NCBI GenBank assembly: GCA_024762705.1
Contig: JANTGW010000065.1
Location: 1-6,071 of the forward strand
Direction: 5' to 3'
From: Sulfurimonas sp.
GTDB lineage: Bacteria; Campylobacterota; Campylobacteria; Campylobacterales; Sulfurimonadaceae
Length of the DNA: 6,071 nt
A model generated the notes under the pieces. It was not told where the DNA came from and did no database searches. It saw nothing but the letters and a program-made list of their open reading frames with translations. Within the stretch, counting starts at the first letter, position 1. Each line of letters begins with the position of its first letter. Of the stretch, positions 1-5,250 are shown in pieces. The position numbers and the translations under genes were made by a program.

Positions 1-3
1 CAA

Positions 4-1071
4 ATGCTAGCAGATAAACTTACACCGTTTATCAACCGCTATAACGAACTTAGCGAATTGCTAAGTTCACCTGACATCACCTCTGACATCAAAAGGATGA
101 CAGAACTCTCCAAAGAACAATCTTCACTTTTACCGATCGTTGAAAAAGCTAAAGAGTATAAAGCACTGCTAGAAGAGATAAGCGACTCAAAAGAGATGCT
201 CTCAGACCCTGAAATGGGAGAGATGGCAAAAGAAGAACTTAAAGAGCTTGAACCACAGGTTCCACTCATAGAAGAAGAGATAAAAATGCTTCTGTTGCCA
301 AAAGATCCAAATGATGACAGAAATATCATTGTAGAACTTCGTGCAGGTGCCGGTGGTGATGAAGCAGCAATTTTTGTCGGGGACCTCTTTGACGCGTATA
401 CTCGTTATGCTGACCTCAAAGGCTGGAAGATAGAACTTATTAGCAGTTCTCCATCTGATGCAGGCGGATATAAAGAAGTTGTAGCACTTATAAAAGGTGA
501 ACAGGTTTATTCACGGTTGAAATACGAAGGCGGAACACACCGTGTTCAGCGTGTACCGCAAACAGAAAGCCAAGGACGCGTACATACTTCTGCCATTACA
601 GTAGCGGTTATGCCGGAAGTTGATGATGTTGAGATCGAGATCAATGAAAATGATTTAAAAATTGATGTCATGCGTTCATCCGGTTGTGGTGGGCAGTCTG
701 TCAACACTACCGATTCGGCTGTTCGTATTACTCACTTGCCGTCAGGGCTCGTTGTAACCAACCAGGACCAAAAATCACAGCATAAAAATAGAGAAAAAGC
801 GATGAAAGTTCTCAAAGCAAGACTCTATGATTTAGAAATGCAGGAAAAACAATCTGAAGATGCGGCACAACGTGCAGCGCAAGTAGGGACTGGTGACAGA
901 AGTGGGCGTATCCGAACTTATAACTACCCGCAAAACCGTATCAGTGATCATAGAATCAACCTGACACTCTACAGATTAAATGAGATTATGAGCGGTGGTC
1001 TCTTAGATGAGATTATTGAACCGCTTATCGCTGATCATCAGGCAAAAATCGTTGAGGCAGCTGGACTTTAA
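4..1071 (+). CDS. prfA: Peptide chain release factor 1 (RF1)
   Basis: RF1 enters the ribosomal A site at UAA and UAG stop codons and triggers hydrolysis of peptidyl-tRNA. The 355-residue frame matches the usual family length (about 355-360). The N-terminal part (about 1-100) is helical and charged. The GAGGDEA block is at 115-121. The codon-reading PxT tripeptide is P185-Q186-T187, in the context [10 protein letters not shown], which marks RF1 rather than RF2 (SPF). The catalytic GGQ is G229-G230-Q231, followed by the RF1-type [15 protein letters not shown]. Gln231 would be the methylation site of PrmC. The residue before GGQ is Cys (GCGGQ), where GAGGQ is common. The ATG is only 3 bases from the window edge, so no ribosome binding site can be seen; the start is supported by the typical MLADKL beginning. 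The TAA stop is followed directly by an in-frame TAG. Confidence 0.97.
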   Translation: MLADKLTPFINRYNELSELLSSPDITSDIKRMTELSKEQSSLLPIVEKAKEYKALLEEISDSKEMLSDPEMGEMAKEELKELEPQVPLIEEEIKMLLLPKDPNDDRNIIVELRAGAGGDEAAIFVGDLFDAYTRYADLKGWKIELISSSPSDAGGYKEVVALIKGEQVYSRLKYEGGTHRVQRVPQTESQGRVHTSAITVAVMPEVDDVEIEINENDLKIDVMRSSGCGGQSVNTTDSAVRITHLPSGLVVTNQDQKSQHKNREKAMKVLKARLYDLEMQEKQSEDAAQRAAQVGTGDRSGRIRTYNYPQNRISDHRINLTLYRLNEIMSGGLLDEIIEPLIADHQAKIVEAAGL

Positions 1072-1123
1072 TAGTTCCGGCACATCTCGCCATTCTCTCT
1101 AATACTCATTCTCACTTTTAAGA

Positions 1124-1134
1124 ACAATTATTGT
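1124..1134. repeat. 5-1-5 inverted repeat upstream of amtB
   Basis: ACAAT-T-ATTGT is a perfect 11-bp dyad. It is short and may be chance; it is listed because three dyads occur within about 80 bp of the same control region. Confidence 0.25.
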
Positions 1135-1146
1135 ATCTATGCTTAT

Positions 1147-1163
1147 TGATTAAAAAATAATCA
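1147..1163. repeat. 6-5-6 inverted repeat upstream of amtB
   Basis: TGATTA and TAATCA are exact reverse complements separated by five A residues. Its centre (1155) is 38 bp before the centre of the dyad at 1185-1201. It could be an upstream operator for amtB or chance. The FNR/CRP half-site TTGAT is present, but the spacing to ATCA is 9 rather than 4. Confidence 0.35.
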
Positions 1164-1184
1164 CTAAATGGTCTATATTATGTT

Positions 1185-1201
1185 AATTATAAGTTATAAT
1201 T
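1185..1201. repeat. Perfect 8-1-8 inverted repeat over the amtB -10 box
   Basis: The arms AATTATAA and TTATAATT are exact reverse complements around a single G at 1193. The right arm contains the TATAAT box, so a dimeric regulator bound here would block RNA polymerase. In such A/T-rich DNA a dyad like this can also arise by chance. I cannot match it to a Fur, NikR or other known consensus. Confidence 0.45.
1195..1200 (+). promoter_or_regulatory. Probable -10 box of the amtB promoter
   Basis: A perfect TATAAT lies 28 bp before the amtB ATG and predicts a start of transcription near 1207 with a leader of about 22 nt. No convincing -35 hexamer stands 16-18 bp upstream, which is normal for sigma-70 promoters of Campylobacterota. 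The box lies inside the right arm of the dyad at 1185-1201. The background is very A/T-rich, so chance matches are possible. Confidence 0.5.
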
Positions 1202-1228
1202 TTCATAAACATAAAAAAGGAAGAGAAA

Positions 1229-2443
1229 ATGGAAAATTTTTCAGATGTCCAATATATACTTACTAGCTTCTTGTTGTTATTTTCCGGAGCCTTGGTTATG
1301 TGGATGGCAGCAGGCTTTGCAATGCTTGAAGCGGGCCTTACAAGAACAAAAAATGGAGTTGTGATTTTACTCAAAAATATGCTTTTGTATTCAATAGCAT
1401 CAATAGCCTTTTATTTTATAGGATATAACTTAATGTATGGAGGAAGTGGACCCTTTATAGGTGATTTTTCCTTTGCTTTAGATGGCATAACATACAACGA
1501 TCACTCACTCATGGCAGATTTCTTTTTTCAAGTTGTCTTTGTTGCAACCTCAGCTTCTGTCATTTCAGGTGTTGTTGCCGAGCGTATCAAAATTTGGCCG
1601 TTTATGATTTTCGTTACCGCTTTAACCTCTTTTATATATCCTATTCAAGGCCATTGGTCTTGGGGTGGTTCTGCACTTGGTGGTTTGATGGATGGCTTTA
1701 GTGATTTTGCAGGTTCTAGCGTTGTTCACTCTGTAGGTGGCTGGGCTGCATTAGCAGGTGTATTACTTTTAGGTGCACGTACTGGAAAATATACTAAAAG
1801 TGGTAGCGTGAGACCAATTCCTGGTTCGTCTTTGCCCCTTGCAACACTAGGAACTTTTATTCTTTGGCTAGGATGGTTCGGCTTTAATGGTGGTTCTGTT
1901 CTAGCTATGGGAACAAAAGAAGATGTTGATTCAATAGCGGGTGTATTTGTAGCAACAAATATGGCGGCTTCTGTTGGAGCAATGGCCGCAGCAATCCTCA
2001 CGCAATTTCTTTATAAGAAGGTTGATTTAACGATGGTTTTAAATGGCGCCTTAGCTGGTTTGGTTGCAGTTACAGCTGGCCCTGATAATGGTATGTTTGC
2101 GGCTACTGTTGATGGTCTCGTCGCTGGTGTTTTAGTTGTTTTTTCTGTTAGTTTCTTTGATAAGATTCAAATTGATGATCCTGTTGGTGCGCTCTCTGTA
2201 CACCTTGTTAATGGAATATGGGGAACATTGGCAGTTGCTATTTGGAATCCGAAAGTAACTTTTTTGATGCAATTTAAAGGTGTTATAGCAATCGGTGCTT
2301 TTACTTTTATTTCCTCTTTTATTATTTGGTATTTACTTAAAATAACTATGGGCATCCGTGTTGCACCGGAACATGAAGAAGAAGGTGTAGATTTACATGA
2401 AACCGGATTAGAAGCATATCCTGAGTTTTCTAGAAATAATTAA
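1229..2443 (+). CDS. amtB: Ammonium channel, Amt family
   Basis: An inner-membrane Amt/Mep/Rh channel that brings in ammonium, normally a trimer with 11 membrane segments. The 404 residues fit a form without a cleavable signal peptide: the first membrane segment starts near residue 9. Family marks are the TM1 block GFAMLEAGLTRTKN (29-42), GHWSWGG (141-147), the conserved Asp159 in SDFAGSSVVH, the pore histidine pair His167 and His325 (SVHLVNGIWGT), and WLGWFGFNGGS (213-223). The cytoplasmic tail ends with GVDLHETGLEAYPEF, like the tail that contacts PII proteins in well-studied members, so PII control remains possible. The start has a good Shine-Dalgarno (AAGGAAG, 1217-1223) about 7 nt from ATG. 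A second in-frame TAA lies at 2447-2449. No glnK follows; the next gene, 11 bp away, is a CZB-like protein. Confidence 0.96.
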   Translation: MENFSDVQYILTSFLLLFSGALVMWMAAGFAMLEAGLTRTKNGVVILLKNMLLYSIASIAFYFIGYNLMYGGSGPFIGDFSFALDGITYNDHSLMADFFFQVVFVATSASVISGVVAERIKIWPFMIFVTALTSFIYPIQGHWSWGGSALGGLMDGFSDFAGSSVVHSVGGWAALAGVLLLGARTGKYTKSGSVRPIPGSSLPLATLGTFILWLGWFGFNGGSVLAMGTKEDVDSIAGVFVATNMAASVGAMAAAILTQFLYKKVDLTMVLNGALAGLVAVTAGPDNGMFAATVDGLVAGVLVVFSVSFFDKIQIDDPVGALSVHLVNGIWGTLAVAIWNPKVTFLMQFKGVIAIGAFTFISSFIIWYLLKITMGIRVAPEHEEEGVDLHETGLEAYPEFSRNN

Positions 2444-2454
2444 GTGTAAAAAAA

Positions 2455-2997
2455 ATGTCTAAAAAAGATAATTTCCTAGAACTAATAAGAGAAGTTCGTA
2501 TTGAACAGAAAAAATGGGTAAATCAAATACGTCTTATAGTCTCTGGTTTAGAAAAAAATCAAGATGCCGTAGCACTTAATCCTTCGGAATCTGCTTTTGG
2601 AAAGTGGTTTTACTCCAAAGCTATGGCATATCCTATAACTAACAGTCAACTTGTTTTAAATGATATAGAACTCCTCTTTGAAGAGTGTTATAATGAATAT
2701 CACAAGATTTATTCTTTAATCTTTACAAAAGATAGTAGTCTTTTAAACTCTCTTTTTGGCGCAAAAAAGGCTTCTACTTCTGATTATAAAATAGCAGAGC
2801 AACACTATGAAATACTTGTAGAAACGTCAGACAAATTACTCAATAAACTACGCATATTCGAAAACCAACTCAAAGCAACAAATTTTGAAAAGTTTGATCA
2901 TGCTTTAAAAGATGAAGATTCTGCGGAAAAAGTAGATATTCAAGCTCCTAAACAAAAAGAACAAAGATATTATAGAGGTAGTTTAATCGAAGATTAG
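2455..2997 (+). CDS. Small CZB-like (chemoreceptor zinc-binding-like) soluble protein, ligands mostly missing
   Basis: An uncharacterised 180-residue, probably cytosolic, helical protein with no membrane segment or signal peptide. Residues about 14-90 resemble a CZB domain: a Trp at 21 in the first helix, the typical FGKWFY block at 48-53, and a helix with His83 (CYNEYHKIY). In a CZB domain the zinc ligands are a His just before the first Trp, a Cys two residues before FGKW, and two later His. Here those places appear to be Gln18, Ser46, Tyr79 and His83, so zinc binding as in the family is unlikely. Residues 105-140 are a further helical part, and the tail from 150 is charged and low in complexity. 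The ATG sits in an 8-A run with no Shine-Dalgarno, 11 bp after the amtB stop, which suggests translation coupled to amtB. Three hand-counted 60-bp rows gave 31% G+C, lower than three rows of prfA (41%). The family call is a pattern judgement; a role in sensing or signalling linked to ammonium uptake is inference only. Confidence 0.5.
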   Translation: MSKKDNFLELIREVRIEQKKWVNQIRLIVSGLEKNQDAVALNPSESAFGKWFYSKAMAYPITNSQLVLNDIELLFEECYNEYHKIYSLIFTKDSSLLNSLFGAKKASTSDYKIAEQHYEILVETSDKLLNKLRIFENQLKATNFEKFDHALKDEDSAEKVDIQAPKQKEQRYYRGSLIED

Positions 2998-3003
2998 ACT
3001 ACC
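2977..3003. terminator. Hairpin at the convergent gene junction, probable bidirectional terminator
   Basis: Left arm 2977-2988 (GGTAGTTTAATC), loop GAA (2989-2991) and right arm 2992-3003 (GATTAGACTACC) pair over 12 positions. The single non-Watson-Crick position is a U-G wobble in the + strand RNA and a C-A mismatch in the - strand RNA. After one mismatch, two more pairs (2974-2975 with 3005-3006) can form. The hairpin covers both stop codons. The tail is C/U-rich on the + strand; on the - strand it reads UCUAUAAUAUCUUUG and stays U-rich beyond that. Neither is a classical run of U, so strength is uncertain, but there is no other place for a terminator here. Confidence 0.65.
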
Positions 3004-3758
3004 CCTTCCCACTCTGTCTCAAAAGTCTTTTTCACACGACCTTTAAAGGTTATGGTTTTTCCATTATAGCCTAGGTACAACGTATCACCGCTTGTCGGGT
3101 ACACTTGTGCATTATTTTGCACTTTACCCTCTTTAAAGGCTCTGTAAAAGCAGGCAGCCATTCCCGTCCCGCAGGCTAAAGTCTCATTTTCAACACCCCG
3201 TTCATAGGTTCTTACTCTTATGTTACCATCTTCAATATGCATTACATTCACATTGGCATTGTATACATAACGAAGCTCACGTGCTTCTTCTATGTCAAAT
3301 TCATCTATGTTCTCAGTATATCGTACCAAATGTGGCACACCTGTGTTTATAAGCCACCACGAATAGCCGTTGAATTCTATTTCGGTTTCAATGATCTCAG
3401 GAGGTGTCAGTTCACTCTCTACCATCCCACTTTTAGGGGTATTTTCAGTAACCTCTGCCCCAATAACACCGGCTCCTGTCAAAAAGCGCATCTTTGCAGG
3501 TGCTAAACCATTGTTGTAGGCATAATGTGCACATGCCCGGCTTCCGTTTCCGCACATATCGGCATGACTGCCATCAGAATTGTAAAACTCCCATTCAAAA
3601 TCATACTCCTGATGAGGAACAACAACTATCAATCCGTCCGCACCAATACCATCTTGACGGTGACATAATGTTTTGGCGAGCTCGTGTCGTTCTTGTTTTT
3701 TATCATCGTGAAATATTACAAAATCATTGCCGTTTGCGCTGTATTTTGCAACTCGCAT
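2994..3758 (-). CDS. dapF: Diaminopimelate epimerase
   Basis: DapF converts LL-diaminopimelate to the meso form, the precursor of lysine and of peptidoglycan cross-links, in the cytosol without a cofactor. Both catalytic cysteines are in place: Cys69 in DMCGNGSRA and Cys196 in LACGTGMAA. Other family marks are the N-terminal YSANGNDFV (6-14), RQDGIGADGL (34-43), the NTGVPH loop (138-143) and RTYERGVENET (183-193). At 254 residues it is slightly shorter than the E. coli enzyme (274), as I recall is usual in this phylum. The start is set by a strong AAGGAG (3764-3769, minus strand), 5 nt before ATG. It is the last gene of a three-gene - strand operon, 21 bp after coaE. Its TAA overlaps the TAG of the CZB-like gene by 4 bp. 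Confidence 0.97.
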   Translation of the reverse strand: MRVAKYSANGNDFVIFHDDKKQERHELAKTLCHRQDGIGADGLIVVVPHQEYDFEWEFYNSDGSHADMCGNGSRACAHYAYNNGLAPAKMRFLTGAGVIGAEVTENTPKSGMVESELTPPEIIETEIEFNGYSWWLINTGVPHLVRYTENIDEFDIEEARELRYVYNANVNVMHIEDGNIRVRTYERGVENETLACGTGMAACFYRAFKEGKVQNNAQVYPTSGDTLYLGYNGKTITFKGRVKKTFETEWEGVV

Positions 3759-3779
3759 CTTTTCTCCTTTTTCGCAGAC

Positions 3780-4376
3780 TTATTTATTATACTTCTTTTT
3801 AATCTTTTGCACGAACTGCTCCACCTCGTTTTGAAGATGTTTCAAATCTTTCGAATTGTCTATAACCCATGTCGCTTTTTCCTTTTTTTCCTCAATCGGC
3901 ATTTGGGATGCGATACGGTTAAGCGATTCTTCTTCTGAGTAATTGTTACGTTTTATAAAACGTTCAAGCTGAATATCTGCAGGAGTATAAACAACAACAC
4001 TCTCTTTTATATCATAATTGGAGTTTTCAAAAAAAAGCGGTATATCAATAAGATAAGGAAATTTAAACGCATCCTGTTTTTCGCTGCGGCGTTCTATCTC
4101 AGCCTGTATTTTAGGATGAAGAAATTCTTCTAAAGTTTTTTTGGCCCCAGGGTGTGAAAAGATATAGCTGCCAAGCTTAGCACGGTCCACTTTTGTGCCG
4201 TTGACATATTCATCGCCAAAAGTTTTTTTAACCCACTCAACCGAACTGTCAAGAATTTCGTGCGAAATTGTATCCGCATCAATAACCCGCATTCCGTTGA
4301 GTGCTAAAAGAGATGCTACCGTACTTTTACCTGTGGCTATCCCCCCTGTGAGCGCTATAGCATACTCATAAGCCAT
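3780..4376 (-). CDS. coaE: Dephospho-CoA kinase
   Basis: CoaE phosphorylates the 3'-hydroxyl of dephospho-CoA with ATP, the final step of coenzyme A synthesis. The 198 residues fit the family length. The P-loop is GGIATGKS at 11-18. The VIDADTISHEIL stretch carries Asp33 and Asp35, the acidic pair near the substrate. The lid-side block LHPKI is at 86-90, DIPLFFE at 111-117, RIASQMP at 154-160 and VIDNSKD at 171-177. The C-terminus is lysine-rich. The ATG overlaps the stop of the SpeE-family gene by one base (TAATG). No Shine-Dalgarno lies at a useful distance; the nearest TTAGG is about 18 nt away. Translation probably depends on ribosomes finishing the upstream gene. Confidence 0.96.
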   Translation of the reverse strand: MAYEYAIALTGGIATGKSTVASLLALNGMRVIDADTISHEILDSSVEWVKKTFGDEYVNGTKVDRAKLGSYIFSHPGAKKTLEEFLHPKIQAEIERRSEKQDAFKFPYLIDIPLFFENSNYDIKESVVVYTPADIQLERFIKRNNYSEEESLNRIASQMPIEEKKEKATWVIDNSKDLKHLQNEVEQFVQKIKKKYNK

Positions 4377-4927
4377 TAGTTTTTAATAATGCCTAAATAC
4401 TCTTTTCTTATGTAATTGCCTGTTGCAAAAGCAGCAGGATGTACATCGCAGTTGTAGTATTGTAAACCATCAAGCAGGTCTGTTCTTTGCAGGATGATGT
4501 CAGCTGTAGGATGATACTCTTTAGATGCCAAAAGTGCCGTTTGCCCATTACCTAAGCTGTAAGGCATGATGATCTTCGCATATTTACCCAGTATCTGCAT
4601 GATTCTCTTGTTCTCTGCGACATCATCCAAAGATGGGTGTGTAGTCACCAAAAGTCCATTCTCATTAAGCACACGATTGTAATGTGCCAATACAGCAGCA
4701 TCAGTGTCAAGCTCTGAAATTACCACATCGTATTTGTCATCCGCTGCATCACGAAGTTCATTGATATCTGCAGAAATCACATCACAATTGATTTCATCAT
4801 TTTTATATTTTTCTGTTTCTTGCATAAAACCTGTCGCATCTGCACTTATTATCAAAACATTGTTCGGCTCTTTATGTGTACATAAAGGTATATGTACCAT
4901 CATTTCATTATATATAAAATCTTTCAT
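4376..4927 (-). CDS. Short SpeE-family (spermidine synthase-like) protein without the N-terminal domain
   Basis: A 183-residue protein with a Rossmann-type methyltransferase-like fold of the polyamine synthase family. It aligns by eye with the middle and end of Helicobacter pylori SpeE (about 262 residues as I recall, also next to coaE): FIYNEMMVH (4-12), the first strand NNVLIIS (22-28), KYDVVISELDTD (65-76), the NGLLVTTHPSL segment (90-100) and QYYNCDVHPAAFATGNYIR (156-174). The N-terminal beta domain (about 60-70 residues) that shapes the substrate site and the oligomer is absent. The glycine-rich GGGDG motif for decarboxylated SAM is replaced by SADATG. True spermidine synthase activity is therefore doubtful. 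I choose ATG 4927, giving good spacing (8 nt) from AGGA; the in-frame TTG at 4933 is only 2 nt from it. An in-frame stop (4961-4963) lies upstream, so no longer N-terminus is possible. First gene of the coaE-dapF operon. Confidence 0.75.
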   Translation of the reverse strand: MKDFIYNEMMVHIPLCTHKEPNNVLIISADATGFMQETEKYKNDEINCDVISADINELRDAADDKYDVVISELDTDAAVLAHYNRVLNENGLLVTTHPSLDDVAENKRIMQILGKYAKIIMPYSLGNGQTALLASKEYHPTADIILQRTDLLDGLQYYNCDVHPAAFATGNYIRKEYLGIIKN

Positions 4928-4935
4928 TCTCAAAT

Positions 4936-4939
4936 TCCT
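4936..4939 (-). promoter_or_regulatory. Ribosome binding site that decides the SpeE-family start
   Basis: AGGA on the minus strand stands 8 nt before ATG 4927 but only 2 nt before the alternative TTG at 4933, which favours the ATG. Confidence 0.65.
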
Positions 4940-4941
4940 GT

Positions 4942-4958
4942 TATGGGCACTGCCCTTA
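4942..4958. repeat. G/C-rich dyad in the leader of the SpeE-family operon
   Basis: GGGCA-C-TGCCC (4945-4955) is a perfect 5-1-5 dyad, widened by TA on both sides after one T-T mismatch. It is the only G/C block in an otherwise A/T-rich region. In the - strand transcript it can fold as GGGC-AGU-GCCC, ending a few nt before the AGGA ribosome binding site. It could act as an operator in DNA or as a small leader hairpin in RNA. Confidence 0.45.
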
Positions 4959-4973
4959 GATTAATTAAAAGCG

Positions 4974-4982
4974 ATTTTAGCA
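4974..4982 (-). promoter_or_regulatory. Probable extended -10 of the SpeE-family/coaE/dapF operon
   Basis: Read on the minus strand this is TGC followed by TAAAAT, an extended -10 with one mismatch to TATAAT. It predicts transcription starting near 4967 and a leader of about 40 nt. No clear -35 is present, which is usual for this phylum. Confidence 0.55.
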
Positions 4983-5010
4983 TATTTGGATTAATTTTAC
5001 TTAATATCGC

Positions 5011-5016
5011 TATAAT
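5011..5016 (+). promoter_or_regulatory. Probable -10 box of the DUF2892/purM operon
   Basis: A perfect TATAAT preceded by CGC, predicting a start near 5023 and a leader of about 27 nt. The only -35-like match (TTGGAT, 4986-4991) is poor and 19 bp away. Confidence 0.55.
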
Positions 5017-5049
5017 TACATAATATTTATAAAAACTTAAAGGTATAAG

Positions 5050-5250
5050 ATGAATTTTAACAAAATTAGAAAAGTGTGCAGACCGATTCGTATAGTTTTA
5101 GGACTTGCACTTATCATAACTGGATACATTACAGGAATAGTATGGTTTTACCTTGGTGTTATACCATTGATTGCAGGTTTAACTAACTTCTGTCCGCTTT
5201 GCATTATTTCAAAGAAATGTGATTTACCAGAAGATTCGGAGCCAAAATAA
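5050..5250 (+). CDS. Small DUF2892-type (YgaP-like) inner-membrane protein with four cysteines
   Basis: A 66-residue protein of unknown function. It follows the DUF2892 pattern: a basic N-terminus with [15 protein letters not shown] (4-18), a hydrophobic stretch at about 14-45 with a glycine break, which may be one hairpin or two short membrane segments, then the CPL motif after the second stretch. Cysteines are at 10, 48, 51 and 57; C48-P-L-C51 forms a CxxC. This could hold a disulfide or a metal, but that is inference. The start is supported by AAAGG (5039-5043), 6 nt before ATG. Its TAA overlaps the purM ATG by one base, so the two are one operon and probably coupled in translation. A direct role in purine synthesis is not shown. 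Confidence 0.8.
   Translation: MNFNKIRKVCRPIRIVLGLALIITGYITGIVWFYLGVIPLIAGLTNFCPLCIISKKCDLPEDSEPK

Larger units (their letters stand above)
1072..1228. other. Intergenic region between prfA and amtB
   Basis: This 157-bp non-coding stretch is A/T-rich, especially from about 1120 onward. I find no G/C-rich hairpin with a T-run that would be a standard terminator for prfA; the C-rich part at 1078-1095 forms only a 3-bp stem. It holds three short dyads (1124-1134, 1147-1163, 1185-1201), a TATAAT box at 1195-1200 and a Shine-Dalgarno sequence at 1217-1223. The most likely job is promoter and control region of amtB. prfA transcription may read through. Confidence 0.7.
4928..5049. other. Divergent promoter region
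   Basis: These 122 bp separate two operons that are transcribed away from each other. They contain one -10-like box for each direction (4974-4979 minus, 5011-5016 plus), 31 bp apart, so the two polymerase footprints overlap and the promoters may compete. They also contain the dyad at 4942-4958 and the palindrome TTAATTAA (4961-4968). No remnant of the missing SpeE N-terminus is visible here. Confidence 0.65.

Noticed and set aside
39..329. Open frame of 96 codons on the minus strand
   Set aside because: It is a serine-rich shadow of prfA in antisense with no family resemblance and no own ribosome binding site.
1078..1095. Possible sigma-54 promoter (GG...GC) or terminator after prfA
   Set aside because: The GG-to-GC distance is 10 rather than 12 and the surrounding bases do not fit; the hairpin stem is only 3 bp and no T-run follows.
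1146..1163. FNR/CRP-type box before amtB
   Set aside because: TTGAT and ATCA are present, but 9 bases separate them where 4 are needed.
1726..2001. Minus-strand frame of 91 codons inside amtB
   Set aside because: It mirrors well-conserved amtB codons and has proline-rich nonsense-like content.
3237..3938. Several + strand open frames across dapF and the end of coaE
   Set aside because: They lie opposite clear dapF and coaE coding sequence and give cysteine- and phenylalanine-rich translations with no recognisable motif.
4931..4933. TTG start for the SpeE-family gene
   Set aside because: It is only 2 nt from the AGGA ribosome binding site, while the ATG two codons later has 8-nt spacing.
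4704..4964. Plus-strand frame of 86 codons opposite the SpeE-family gene
   Set aside because: It is antisense to a supported gene and has no family features.
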